A stretch of DNA of 64,000 bases. Source: Candidatus Methylospira mobilis. Lineage in GTDB: Bacteria; Pseudomonadota; Gammaproteobacteria; Methylococcales; Methylococcaceae. Made by a program: the position numbers and the translations under genes. The stretch covers positions 3,907,389 to 3,971,388 of the forward strand of contig NZ_CP044205.1 in assembly GCF_009498235.1 (NCBI RefSeq), read 5' to 3'. Positions 19,123 through 28,173 of the stretch are shown here, piece by piece. Position 1 is the stretch's first letter. Each line of letters begins with the position of its first letter. The notes beneath the pieces were generated by a model that was not told where the DNA came from, ran no database searches, and saw only the letters and a program-made list of their open reading frames with translations.

Positions 19123-20895
19123 ATGGGTGAACGTCATCCAAACCTGCATCTCGAATCCGAGGTTGTTATCGAATTCGTAGAGCACATCGACCATTGGCTG
19201 GAATACCTGTCCGAGCTGATGCGCAACGCTGACAAGGAAACGATGCCGAAGCTCAAGCGTCAGATCAGCTATCTGCTCGCGTTTCGCACCGGTGCCAACT
19301 GCAACATCAACCACAATCGGTTGCTTCAGTATTACTACAGTAACCGAGCCCAAAAGGGCGGTGACGACATCTCACTGCCGGGAGAACGCCCCAACGCCGA
19401 GGAACGTCCAACCGACAAGGTCAAGCCAGACACGGAGGCCAAGATCAAGGCCTTCATGGATGAGTTCAAGGCTCGTGAAGGCGGAACCTCCATGGCGATC
19501 AAGCCCTTAGCTCCCATCCAATCGAGCTACAAGGAAGGTGATCCCGCGTTCAAGCTAATCTCAAAGGTGCTGGCCACCGAGGATCTGTTCTTCATGCAGG
19601 GGCCTCCCGGCACCGGCAAGACAACAGCTATCGTGGAAATCATCCTGCAAACGATCAAAGCCAAGCCAGGTGCGCGAATCCTGATCAGCTCAGAGACTCA
19701 CGTGGCCGTGGATAACGCCTTTGATCGCCTTGCTGAGCAATGCTCTCCAGAGCTTCTGGACTCGATGCTGCGCTACCCGCAGTTCTCCATCACCGAGTTC
19801 GAGAGCCAAAACACGCCACAAACAGACGCCCTAAGTCGCGCTGATGCTTTATGGCACAAGGCGTACAGTATCGCGCCAGAGCTGACCATGAACCTATGGG
19901 AGACGTTAGAGCAGGGTAAAACCAATGACATCGGCAAGATGGGCCTGCCGCGTTGGCAAGCTCGCAATCTAGCTGAAATGCACCAGATCATCGGCGTCAC
20001 CTGCAATCAGATCGATCACTTGGTCGATGATGAAACCGAGATGTTCGACCTAGCCATTGTTGACGAATGTTCCAAGGCCACCATGCCCGAATGGCTCATG
20101 GCCATGAGCGTAGCCAAAAAATGCATTTTAGTTGGCGACCACAAGCAACTACCGCCCACATTCTGCGCAGAAGAAGTCGAGGTACTGACCACGATGGACG
20201 AGCACAAAGAACGCTTGATCCGTAACGGTGTGATCGAGCGCTTGTTCGAAAACCTGCCGGTAGATATGAAAGGCACACTGGATAAGCAGTTCCGCATGCT
20301 CCCAGACATCGGTCAATTCATCTCGCACCACTTCTACAATGACGACCTACAGCACCACCGCACAACCACGGATCACGAGTTTCAAGACTTCGGCTGGTTC
20401 ACATACAAATCCAATGACTACAGAGTGCCTGCGCAGCAGGGTAACGAAAAGAAGATTCTGGTCAATGAATTAGAAATCCGAATCATCATGGCCCGGCTCG
20501 CTGAGATATTCGAAAGGCTCAAGCGCGCCGGCGGTACCAGAAAGCTCAGTGTTGCACTGATCACGCCATACCGCGCCCAATGTAAAACTTTGCGCGATAC
20601 CCTGAGCCAACGTGACTTCAGCGAGATGCTGGCTGTGGAAGTCGACACCGTCGATGCCTTCCAAGGACGACAGGCCGATATCGTGTTTTTCTCGTTCGTG
20701 CGCAATATCGGTCCTGCGACTTTCTACGCTGACGACCGCCGCATGAACGTGGCCATCTCACGGGCACGAGATGCCGTCTACCTGGTTGGCGACATTGACT
20801 ACATCCGCAGCAAACGCCTGCCGGTGCTTGATGCCTTAGCACGCTTGCCTATATATAAAGCATCGAAAGGAAGATGTTTAATCAATACTTATTAA
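19123..20895 (+). CDS. UPF1/DNA2-like superfamily 1 helicase
   Basis: The 590-aa protein has the complete SF1 motif set: GPPGTGKTT (I, near residue 163), SSETHVAVDNAF (Ia), VDECSKAT (II), VGDHKQLPP (III), DKQFRM (IV), VDTVDAFQGRQADIVFFS (V) and RMNVAISRARDAVYLVGD (VI). About 155 residues precede motif I; they start MGERHPNLHLESEVVIEFVE and include a charged linker, and are not recognised. There is no nuclease domain. UPF1/DNA2-type helicases move 5'-3' on single-stranded RNA or DNA. This one is the last gene of the island operon, so it probably works with the coiled-coil/membrane proteins upstream. A role in anti-phage defence is plausible but unproven. Confidence 0.9.
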   Translation: MGERHPNLHLESEVVIEFVEHIDHWLEYLSELMRNADKETMPKLKRQISYLLAFRTGANCNINHNRLLQYYYSNRAQKGGDDISLPGERPNAEERPTDKVKPDTEAKIKAFMDEFKAREGGTSMAIKPLAPIQSSYKEGDPAFKLISKVLATEDLFFMQGPPGTGKTTAIVEIILQTIKAKPGARILISSETHVAVDNAFDRLAEQCSPELLDSMLRYPQFSITEFESQNTPQTDALSRADALWHKAYSIAPELTMNLWETLEQGKTNDIGKMGLPRWQARNLAEMHQIIGVTCNQIDHLVDDETEMFDLAIVDECSKATMPEWLMAMSVAKKCILVGDHKQLPPTFCAEEVEVLTTMDEHKERLIRNGVIERLFENLPVDMKGTLDKQFRMLPDIGQFISHHFYNDDLQHHRTTTDHEFQDFGWFTYKSNDYRVPAQQGNEKKILVNELEIRIIMARLAEIFERLKRAGGTRKLSVALITPYRAQCKTLRDTLSQRDFSEMLAVEVDTVDAFQGRQADIVFFSFVRNIGPATFYADDRRMNVAISRARDAVYLVGDIDYIRSKRLPVLDALARLPIYKASKGRCLINTY

Positions 20896-20924
20896 AAACT
20901 CGTGTTTTTGCTTTTTTGTGTTAA

Positions 20925-21047
20925 ATGGGTAGACTAAACTCGTTTGCTCCGCAAGCAATCTTTGATGTTATTGAAGGACTTTCACCCCGAAAATCAAACC
21001 GCAATGCAGATGCAGAGGGTAATTTAAAAATCAAGATCAGCAGTTAA
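20925..21047 (+). CDS. 40-aa open frame of unknown status
   Basis: It reads MGRLNSFAPQAIFDVIEGLS and ends KIKISS, 29 bases after the helicase stop. It has no clear ribosome binding site. It may be a short peptide gene or the 3' remnant of a larger gene lost at the island edge. The sequence from here to 21181 shows no other convincing gene. Confidence 0.25.
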   Translation: MGRLNSFAPQAIFDVIEGLSPRKSNRNADAEGNLKIKISS

Positions 21048-21181
21048 TGGATGGACAAGGTCGAAAGGCTGCTTTTGGTGGCAGTAGCCGGTGGGCCGCC
21101 TGTGATTTTCTCGAAATATTGCCAGTTTGAATGTCAGGGATACGGTATTTCAATATTCGACAAGGTAGAATTGAAACTTGG

Positions 21182-21359
21182 TTGTAACTATTCAGCATGC
21201 TTGGGGAGAGGAAGTGAGGTGAGTCAGGCGAGACCTTCTGCGCCCACGGATGGGCGCAGAGAGCTTCCAGGGACGGACTTGCAGCGTGTCTCGACTGGCT
21301 TGCCTCACTTCCGACGGGTTACGGTCAGGGCTCAATAGCACTCCGCTGAATAGTTACAG
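21182..21359. mobile_element. 178-bp miniature inverted-repeat element (MITE)
   Basis: Terminal inverted repeats tgtaactattcagc (21183-21196) and gctgaatagttaca (21345-21358) bound a fold-back sequence. Inside, ggaagtgagg is repeated in inverted form near both ends, and a perfect hairpin ctgcgccca...tgggcgcag sits near the middle. The direct flanks ttgg (21178-21181 and 21360-21363) look like a 4-bp target duplication. It has no coding capacity. A single copy of the same terminal motif occurs at 35403. It lies between the helicase island and the glycosyltransferase operon; 21364-21498 holds nothing recognisable. Confidence 0.7.
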
Positions 21360-21498
21360 TTGGTTTTTCATTGTTTTCAACAATCAATGGATTTTTGACT
21401 CAGCTAAACTTTAACTGTTCAACACCCAACTCCGAATACCCAAAAATAATCGCTTGCGAGGTTGTGCGGATGCCCATGAAGCTACGGAATCGATCCAT

Positions 21499-23682
21499 TC
21501 ACCGGCATTCCTTGCTCTCCGCCTCAGCTGGCGGCCGAGACACGCTACGCGCATCAATCAATGCCTGCCTGCCGATCAGCAATTGAAACAGCTTGCCGTC
21601 GCGCAGACTCGCGCGTATTTCCTGTGACGGCTGGCGGCTGCGCACGATGAAACGCTGACTGATGACTCGACAGCCGCTGCAGTCCGCGTCCGCCATGGCG
21701 GTATCGGCGATAAATAACGGAAAACGCTGCGCCAGCGCCTGCCGCGTCAAAGCGGTGTTTTCCGCGTAGGCCCGCACATTGACGCCCGGTAATTCCAGGC
21801 GGTAGCCCTCATCCTTGGCCCTGAAATTACAGGGTACGCCCAACGGCCCGGCCTGCGCCTGCAGCAAGCGCATGGCCTCGGGGCTGAACTGGCCCAGCGG
21901 GCCGTCGAACGGATGCAGAAACCCGCCCAGAACCAGCAGCGCGGCTATTGCCGCCACCGGAGCCAGATCGCGCGACCAGCCCGGCCGCGCCAGTCCGGCC
22001 AGATTAACGGCGAGTCCGCCGGCGACCAGCACCCAATACCACGGTGCATAAAGCGCCATGTTCTCCGCTTCGCCGTTCAGGCGGATCGACAGACAACCCA
22101 GCCCAGCCAGCGCCAGGGCGGTCAACCCGTGCGCCAGCAGAAAAACGGCGCGCGGAATCCGCTCCCAGCACAGCGCGCACAACACCGCCAGCGCAGGCAT
22201 GGCGGGCAACAGATAACGCCCGGAGCGCTGGCTTGGCAAGCTGAAAACGGCAAACAAAACCAGGAACCATAGCCACAGCAGCTGTTCCTCACGCGTTAAA
22301 GCGTGGCGTTCACGCCATGCCAGCCACATCAGTCCCGCCAGCAGCGGCGCCAGTAAACCGGCATTGATGAAAACGGCCAGGCACAGGCTCCAGATACTAT
22401 GCCCTCCCCAGATCAGGCGGCGCAGATAACTTTGCTCGCCGGCCTCGAATTTACCCAGATTCTCCCCGACGACGAATTCGCGGAATATCGCCGCCGGATC
22501 GGGATCGAGTACGAACCAGAGCGAAAACACCGCCAATGCCACGCTGCCGAGAAGCGCCAGTTTATAAGCATCCTGTCGCAAAAAAAGCGGCCAGTCGTAA
22601 CGACGCTCGTGCAAATACCACCAGCTCAAGCCAAGCCCGACCGGAGCCAGCAGCGCAAACGATTTATAAAGCAGGCCGATACCACAAGCGCCCCCCAGCC
22701 CCAGAGGAACCAGCTGGCGCGAGGCATAGGCGCGCTGCTTCCAGTACAACAGTACAAAAAAAGGCAGGAAAAACCAGAAAACTTCGGCGGCGCTGGTTAA
22801 AAACGGCCGTCCATAGCGGTAGGTATCGAAAAACGCGAGATAAACCAGCGCCGCAAGCAAGCCGGTTCGAGTCGCGCCGCCCAGTTTTTTGCCCAATAGG
22901 AACGCCATCAACGCGGTAGCCAGCGTGTAAAGCACGCTGGGGTAGCGCAACGAAAAACGGTCCCAGTGCCGCCCCCAGCCGGTACTGGCGATGCCCTGCC
23001 AGAACAGCAGAGGCGGTTTGGTGTTGCGCATGTGATCCAGCTGCGACTGAAGCGGCAGCAAATGGCCGCTGGCGGCAGTCAAACGAGTGATATGCGCATA
23101 AACCGCTTCATCGCCGTTGGTCGGCGCATTCTTGCTGTCGAGGGCATAGAAATAGGTGAAAACCGCCAGTATCAGCGCCAATAACAGGTAAGTGTCTATC
23201 ACTTGCCCCTCGGGTCTTGCCTCGCGCTCCATACTTTTTTTCAACGGACTGAAAGTCCAGCGATCGTTGATGAAATAATTGAAAACGCTGGCGGACAGGA
23301 TTGCGATCAGGTTGGCGGCCAGATAATGCAGCTCTGTAGCCAATAATCGCGTGAGCGCAAATTGAATGACGATGCTGACCCAGCACGCCGTCGAATACTG
23401 AATAAACTGCAAAATCAACGGGCGAGTATGATGATGCTTACGATCGTGCCAGGTCCACAACCGGTTCCAGCCGAAGTTGTTAATGGTTGCGACGAATATC
23501 GCCAGCGCCAGGGATAGGTTCAAACGCAAGCCGGCGGAAGCGACTCCGGTGAATAAATACTCCTGCGCCAGATAGAGTACGCCCAGATTGACCACGGTGC
23601 CGGATGCGCCCACGGTGCCGAAGCGGATAAAACGGTAAGCCAGGACGCGGCGACCATGATGCTTAATGAAATGCAGGGGCAT
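21499..23682 (-). CDS. GtrA-like domain fused to ArnT/PMT-type glycosyltransferase
   Basis: The 727-aa membrane protein joins two modules. Residues 1-150 form a GtrA-type four-helix module (YRFIRFGTVGASGTVVNLGV, NYFINDRWTF), a family implicated in flipping polyprenyl-linked sugars. From about 160 onward is a PMT/ArnT-like (GT83) glycosyltransferase with the periplasmic acidic motif NGDEAVYAHI, HMRNTKPPLLFW, about ten membrane segments and a soluble C-terminal domain. Family knowledge predicts transfer of a sugar from undecaprenyl phosphate to lipid A, glycan or protein on the periplasmic face. The fusion would link flipping and transfer in one chain. It follows the GT9 gene by 3 bases and lacks its own ribosome binding site, so translation is probably coupled. 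Confidence 0.85.
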   Translation of the reverse strand: MPLHFIKHHGRRVLAYRFIRFGTVGASGTVVNLGVLYLAQEYLFTGVASAGLRLNLSLALAIFVATINNFGWNRLWTWHDRKHHHTRPLILQFIQYSTACWVSIVIQFALTRLLATELHYLAANLIAILSASVFNYFINDRWTFSPLKKSMEREARPEGQVIDTYLLLALILAVFTYFYALDSKNAPTNGDEAVYAHITRLTAASGHLLPLQSQLDHMRNTKPPLLFWQGIASTGWGRHWDRFSLRYPSVLYTLATALMAFLLGKKLGGATRTGLLAALVYLAFFDTYRYGRPFLTSAAEVFWFFLPFFVLLYWKQRAYASRQLVPLGLGGACGIGLLYKSFALLAPVGLGLSWWYLHERRYDWPLFLRQDAYKLALLGSVALAVFSLWFVLDPDPAAIFREFVVGENLGKFEAGEQSYLRRLIWGGHSIWSLCLAVFINAGLLAPLLAGLMWLAWRERHALTREEQLLWLWFLVLFAVFSLPSQRSGRYLLPAMPALAVLCALCWERIPRAVFLLAHGLTALALAGLGCLSIRLNGEAENMALYAPWYWVLVAGGLAVNLAGLARPGWSRDLAPVAAIAALLVLGGFLHPFDGPLGQFSPEAMRLLQAQAGPLGVPCNFRAKDEGYRLELPGVNVRAYAENTALTRQALAQRFPLFIADTAMADADCSGCRVISQRFIVRSRQPSQEIRASLRDGKLFQLLIGRQALIDARSVSRPPAEAESKECR

Positions 23683-23685
23683 GAA

Positions 23686-24921
23686 TCAGGCGTTTTCCAG
23701 AGAACGAGTGGTTTCGGTCCGGCTGTTCCGTAAAATCTCACGCGCCTTGTTCAGGACGCGCTCAGGGCTGATGCTGCTGATACAGCGATTATCGCCGTCG
23801 CAGGGCGAGTTGCGGTGATTATAGGCCGTCAGACACGGCGAGCACGGATACGACTCGAAGAAATTCCAGGATTTACCCGACAAAGCGCCGTAGAGTTGCG
23901 GCGTCTCCGGCCCGAAAAACACCATGCTGTAAATCGGCGTCAACGCAGAAAACTGGGCAGGACCGCCATCGTTGGTAATCAACAGCTCGGCGCGGAAAAA
24001 CAGCACCAGCAGATGGCGGATGGAAGCAGTGTAACCGGTCAAATCGACGCAGTTTTCATGCCGGCAGTGGGCGACGATTTCGGTAGCCAGCGGCTTGTCC
24101 TCCTTCAAACCGATCAGTCCGACCGCATAGCCTTCCTCGACCAGAGTACGGCACAAAATCTTGTAATATTCGGACGGCCAGGCGCGTATAGGCAGGATTC
24201 CGCCGCCGGGGTAGACCAGAATCAGGCGTCTGCCGCGCACGGTAGGAAAAGCGTCATGCAAGGCGGCCGCCGTTTGCTGCAGTTCCTGTCCGGCAAAGGC
24301 CAGATGCGCTACGCTCAACGGCGGCGCGGATACCGGAGTCTTGCTGCAGGGGCGCTGCCTCGAATCGATCGCTTCAACCAGGGTCAGCAGCTGCTGCGAC
24401 AAATGGCGGTAAGGGTTATAAGGCACCGGCCGGTTGATGTAGCTGCCGCGATACAGGCCCTCCTGGGTATGAGGATGAAAGCCTACCCGCAACGGCGCGC
24501 CGCTGAGCCGGGAAAAAATACTGCTGGTGCGCGCGAACATTTCGCAATCGATCACCACATCGTAGCGTTCGGTGCGAAGACGCTGGATTGCGCGCAGACA
24601 ATCCTGTAAAAATGCCCCCAAACGCCGGTCGTTCAGCGCGATGATATTTTCGGCGGAAACGGCCCCGGTCAGCTCCAGGATTTCACGATTTTTGCCGAAC
24701 ATCAGCATATGTATCGAGACTCCCGGATATTTCTGTGTCAGGCGTGCGAACATCGGCTGCGCCAGCACCAGACTGCCCATTTCCGAAAGCAGTATGATCA
24801 GTATTTTTTTCGGCTGGGCCGGGGATGCCCGACCACTAATGAACCTGCCCCACAATGACAGGAAAAAACACACCGGCACGCCCGCCCAGCGGTCCAGCAT
24901 ACGTTGCAGATTGATATTCAT
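23686..24921 (-). CDS. Glycosyltransferase family 9 (heptosyltransferase-like)
   Basis: The 411-aa protein begins MNINLQRMLDRWAGVPVCFF. It has GT9 features: an N-terminal Rossmann half with KILIILLSEMGSLVLAQPMF, a hinge, and a C-terminal half with YPGGGILPIRAWPSEYYKIL, LIGLKEDKPLA and the nucleotide-sugar loop LLITNDGGPAQFSAL. The family adds heptose or related sugars to lipopolysaccharide core at the inner membrane. A cysteine-rich tail (PCSPCLTAYNHRNSPCDGDN), also known from other GT9 proteins, ends the chain. It is the first gene of a two-gene operon with the GtrA fusion, suggesting surface glycan assembly. The acceptor is unknown. Confidence 0.85.
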   Translation of the reverse strand: MNINLQRMLDRWAGVPVCFFLSLWGRFISGRASPAQPKKILIILLSEMGSLVLAQPMFARLTQKYPGVSIHMLMFGKNREILELTGAVSAENIIALNDRRLGAFLQDCLRAIQRLRTERYDVVIDCEMFARTSSIFSRLSGAPLRVGFHPHTQEGLYRGSYINRPVPYNPYRHLSQQLLTLVEAIDSRQRPCSKTPVSAPPLSVAHLAFAGQELQQTAAALHDAFPTVRGRRLILVYPGGGILPIRAWPSEYYKILCRTLVEEGYAVGLIGLKEDKPLATEIVAHCRHENCVDLTGYTASIRHLLVLFFRAELLITNDGGPAQFSALTPIYSMVFFGPETPQLYGALSGKSWNFFESYPCSPCLTAYNHRNSPCDGDNRCISSISPERVLNKAREILRNSRTETTRSLENA

Positions 24922-25002
24922 TCAGTATCAGTAACGGCAAGAACGCACTAAATAGCAAAACAGGGTATTCTACGCCAACACTCCAGGCTTGTGAGCGGAA
25001 GA

Positions 25003-25647
25003 ATGCTGATCAATACCAGAAAAACTTTTATCGTCAACGCCGAAAACGCCCTGCCGGGGCGTGCCGAACCGCTGACGCGCCTGCCTGAAGCGCATGCCGT
25101 CAACGGTCACCCGCTGCAAGGCCCCTGGCCGCAAGGCATGGAAAGCGTAGTGTTCGGCATGGGCTGTTTCTGGGGAGCGGAGCGCCTGTTCTGGCAAACG
25201 CCGGGCGTATACAGCACTGCCGTCGGCTACAGTGGCGGATATACGCCCAACCCAAGCTATGAAGAGGTATGCAGCGGCCTGACCGGACATTTTGAGGCGG
25301 TGCTGGTCGTTTTCAATCCGGCGCAGCTGGGCTGGGACAGGCTGCTGCGGATGTTCTGGGAAGCGCACGACCCGACCCAGGGCATGCGTCAGGGCAACGA
25401 TACCGGCACGCAATACCGTAGCGCGATACAGGCGTGGAATCCGGGCCTGCTGCCGCTTGCGACAGCTACGCGCGATGCCTATCAGCAACAACTGCTCAGC
25501 GCCGGCCTCGGCGCCATCACCACTGAAATAGCCCTAGCCGGGGATTTTTACTATGCGGAACCCTACCATCAACAATATCTGGCCAAAAACCCCGGTGGGT
25601 ATTGCGGACTGCGTGGGACCGGCGTTTTCGCTTCCCTCCCCGTTTAG
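25003..25647 (+). CDS. msrA: Peptide methionine-S-sulfoxide reductase
   Basis: The 214-aa enzyme reduces methionine-S-sulfoxide in proteins. The catalytic motif [11 protein letters not shown] and the downstream [28 protein letters not shown] and [12 protein letters not shown] are all present, as is the C-terminal resolving region [12 protein letters not shown]. The N-terminus (NAENALPGR...AHAVNGHPL) matches the long enterobacterial MsrA form of about 212 residues. The ATG at 25003 is preferred over the GTG four codons upstream, as it gives the family N-terminus. It is divergent from the GT9 gene. Confidence 0.95.
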   Translation: MLINTRKTFIVNAENALPGRAEPLTRLPEAHAVNGHPLQGPWPQGMESVVFGMGCFWGAERLFWQTPGVYSTAVGYSGGYTPNPSYEEVCSGLTGHFEAVLVVFNPAQLGWDRLLRMFWEAHDPTQGMRQGNDTGTQYRSAIQAWNPGLLPLATATRDAYQQQLLSAGLGAITTEIALAGDFYYAEPYHQQYLAKNPGGYCGLRGTGVFASLPV

Positions 25648-25795
25648 CCGGTTTTTTTATCCGCCCCCATAAAGTATTTCCCAAAAAATACTTGTTGTGA
25701 TTTTTCTATTCTGTTAGATTTACCCAGCAACAATTTGTTGTCTATTGACAACGATGGTTACCTAGAAAACCGATAAATCAATGGAGATATACCCC

Positions 25796-26743
25796 ATGAA
25801 TATGACCAAGACTGCTTTGACGATTGCGATCGCCGCCGCGATGACCGTCCCTAGCGTAGCATCCGCTGCAAACAAGAAAAAAACCACCCATGCCGCTACC
25901 AGCTATACTAACGCCCGTCAGGTTGAAAGCCGCGTCGAACACGACCTGGACAGCAAGGTCGCCAAACTGGAAGCCGAAATTCAGCAACTGCGCGGCCAGA
26001 TCGCCGCAACCCGCACCGAAGCCAAATCGAATCTGAACGCGGTTGTCGCTCAGACTCAGGCTAAAGAAGCGGCTCAGGACGCAGAAATCGCGAAGGACGA
26101 AGAACCGCATAACCGTTTGTTCTTCCGCGGCAACTACGCGGCGCTGACACATAATGTCTCCTACAACGGTTCTGCTGACGGCGCTGTCAATGCGGTCGCC
26201 GGCAACCCCGCCCCTAATGTTACGGCAAACGGAGCAGGCGCAGGTGTCGGCTGGGGCGTAGGCGTGGGCGTGGAACACGGTTTGACCCAAAACCTCTTCG
26301 GTTTGACCGACGCGCTGTCCCTGAACGGCGAATTGGCCATCAACTACATGCATTACGGCACGCTGTATAATAATGTCGTAGTCGGAAAGACCACTACCGG
26401 CATCGGCACCAACCCGAGCATCGACCAGTTGCAGATCACTGCATCGCCGAAGCTCCGCGTCAACAATCTGGGCGGTTTCAGCCCCTGGGTGATCCCGGTC
26501 GGTCTGGCCATCGGCGTTTCCGGTCTGCCGAGCAGCGCCATTACCGTACTGAGCCCTGGCCTGCTGCTCGGCGCCGGTCTCGATTACGACTTCACCAAGA
26601 ACCTGTTCGCCGGTTTCGACTTCCGTTACCAGTTCTTCGGCAACAACCTGAATCAGCAGACTACCGCGGCTCAGAATGCAGGAATCAAAGGCATATCGCT
26701 GGACGGCTTCCAGACCGGCGTCAACCTCGGCTTCAAGTTCTAA
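25796..26743 (+). CDS. Outer-membrane beta-barrel protein with periplasmic coiled coil
   Basis: The 315-aa protein starts MNMTKTALTIAIAAAMTVPS after ggagatata, with a signal peptide cut near ASA-ANKK. A short coiled coil (residues about 40-85; LDSKVAKLEAEIQQLRGQIA) precedes a barrel-like domain with alternating aromatic and polar strands and a terminal phenylalanine (VNLGFKF). This architecture, coiled coil then barrel, fits a porin-like or surface protein of type I methanotrophs; the exact family is not recognised. A strong terminator follows at 26773. Monocistronic, probably well expressed. Confidence 0.8.
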   Translation: MNMTKTALTIAIAAAMTVPSVASAANKKKTTHAATSYTNARQVESRVEHDLDSKVAKLEAEIQQLRGQIAATRTEAKSNLNAVVAQTQAKEAAQDAEIAKDEEPHNRLFFRGNYAALTHNVSYNGSADGAVNAVAGNPAPNVTANGAGAGVGWGVGVGVEHGLTQNLFGLTDALSLNGELAINYMHYGTLYNNVVVGKTTTGIGTNPSIDQLQITASPKLRVNNLGGFSPWVIPVGLAIGVSGLPSSAITVLSPGLLLGAGLDYDFTKNLFAGFDFRYQFFGNNLNQQTTAAQNAGIKGISLDGFQTGVNLGFKF

Positions 26744-26772
26744 TCCAGCGGTTAGAGTTTGCAGCTAAAGTT

Positions 26773-26798
26773 AAGGGGAGCTTAGGCTCCCCTTTTTT
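26773..26798 (+). terminator. Rho-independent terminator
   Basis: A 9-bp perfect stem, aaggggagc and gctcccctt, with a ttag loop is followed by a T run. It lies 30 bases after the outer-membrane protein gene and may also serve the convergent lipoprotein gene. Confidence 0.9.
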
Positions 26799-26817
26799 CT
26801 GCACCTCATCAAGCACA

Positions 26818-27177
26818 TCAATCGCAACGATAAACCCGGCCCAGCACCAGCATATTGGTAGTGCCGTGCGTATCGCGCAATGGCAACGATGCATGATCGC
26901 GATAGGTTTCGATCACCTGCACGACATTACCGCCCAATGCCGCGGCCTTATTTCTAAGATCGTTTCTCGACCCTATCAGCAGGTTTTCATTCGGCGTATA
27001 GCGTCCGGTGATAAAATTACCCTGGCTGCCGACCGCCTCTCCCAGAAAATTACACGTAGCTGCCGGTTTTTCAGTAATGATCTGCACCTTTTCACCGGTC
27101 GGCGTCGCCTGTATCGCGGCGCAAGCCGGCAACACCGCTGCAATAATCGATAGCACTGCAAAACGTCTCGCTGTCAT
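26818..27177 (-). CDS. DUF4156-like lipoprotein
   Basis: The 119-aa protein starts MTARRFAVLSIIAAVLPACA, with a lipobox-like signal ending at the cysteine. The ATG follows gagg; an upstream in-frame ATG (27234) would bury the signal and is rejected. The mature part (EKPAATCNFLGEAVGSQGNF, then LRNKAAALGGNVVQV and a final C) matches the DUF4156/RcsF-like group of small outer-membrane lipoproteins with paired cysteines. The function is unknown; envelope stress sensing is a family-level guess. It is divergent from the EamA gene. Confidence 0.75.
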   Translation of the reverse strand: MTARRFAVLSIIAAVLPACAAIQATPTGEKVQIITEKPAATCNFLGEAVGSQGNFITGRYTPNENLLIGSRNDLRNKAAALGGNVVQVIETYRDHASLPLRDTHGTTNMLVLGRVYRCD

Positions 27178-27243
27178 AACAACCTCATACTCGCAAATGA
27201 AAATCTCAAGTTTGACCCCAAATTTAGAGAGCAAGACTTACAC

Positions 27244-28161
27244 TTGCAATCGGCTTTGAAAAAAACGCACCGTAGACCGGCGGCGGCGCGGGGACTTGTC
27301 TACATGCTGGGCGCGTGTTTTTTCTTTTCGGTAATGAGCGTCTGTGTATACGCCTCGGCCTACTGCGAGCCCGGATTACCCGTCACCGCGATCAGCTTTA
27401 TCCGCATATTGATCAATCTTGCCGTGCTAGCGGTTCCGGCCATGCTTGTGCGGCAAGCCGGCGCACTATGGGGCGACAGACGTCCGTCGCTGTGGCTGCG
27501 CGGACTTTTCGGCGGAACGGCGATGGTGCTTTCGTTCGCGGTTATCCAGTTGCTAGGTCTGGCTGAAAGCGCATTTTTAGGCGCCAGCAGCGGCGTTATC
27601 ATCGTTGCGCTGGGTCCATGGCTGTTGCGGCAACCCAACTCGCCACTAACCTGGTTTGCCGTTATCGGCGCTTTTTGCGGCATCGGTCTGATATTTGCTC
27701 CATTCGACTTAAACGAAGAATCGACTCCTGGACGCCTCATCGCGATGAGCGCCAGCCTGTTATCGGCCATGGCTTACCTGATGGTCGCGCGCGCCGGTAC
27801 AAGCAATACGCCGGAAACCGTGATTTTTTACTTTTGCATCGTTTCCGCCATGCTGCATCTGGGCTGGTTCGGATACGCGGGCTTGAGCTGGCCGCAAACC
27901 GGCAGCGTCTGGGCGCTCGCCATCCTGGGCGGCTTCGCGGCCAGCGTCGCACAGTCGCTGATGACCCGCGCCTATCAAACCGCTCCCGCAGCCTTGGTCA
28001 GCGCGGTAGGGTATACTACGCCGGTCATGAATCTGTTATGGGGTTTGGCGCTGTTCAACCAGATACCCGGACCCAATGCGCTTGCGGGATGTACGCTGAT
28101 ATTGCTTTGCGGCGTCGCTCTCCCGTTTCTGACCGCGCGCAGCAGAACCTGGAGCGATTAA
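27244..28161 (+). CDS. EamA/DMT-family transporter
   Basis: The 305-aa protein has about ten membrane segments arranged as two EamA repeats (residues about 18-145 and 160-295), for example LVYMLGACFFFSVMSVCVY and LGGFAASVAQSLMTRAYQ. The family exports small metabolites such as amino acids or purines. The start is uncertain: TTG at 27244 gives a short basic N-terminus before the first helix, while the first ATG at 27304 would remove part of that helix, so the TTG is preferred. The phosphoesterase gene follows after 12 bases, so they may be co-transcribed. The substrate is unknown. Confidence 0.8.
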   Translation: MQSALKKTHRRPAAARGLVYMLGACFFFSVMSVCVYASAYCEPGLPVTAISFIRILINLAVLAVPAMLVRQAGALWGDRRPSLWLRGLFGGTAMVLSFAVIQLLGLAESAFLGASSGVIIVALGPWLLRQPNSPLTWFAVIGAFCGIGLIFAPFDLNEESTPGRLIAMSASLLSAMAYLMVARAGTSNTPETVIFYFCIVSAMLHLGWFGYAGLSWPQTGSVWALAILGGFAASVAQSLMTRAYQTAPAALVSAVGYTTPVMNLLWGLALFNQIPGPNALAGCTLILLCGVALPFLTARSRTWSD

Positions 28162-28173
28162 GAAGGAGGTATT

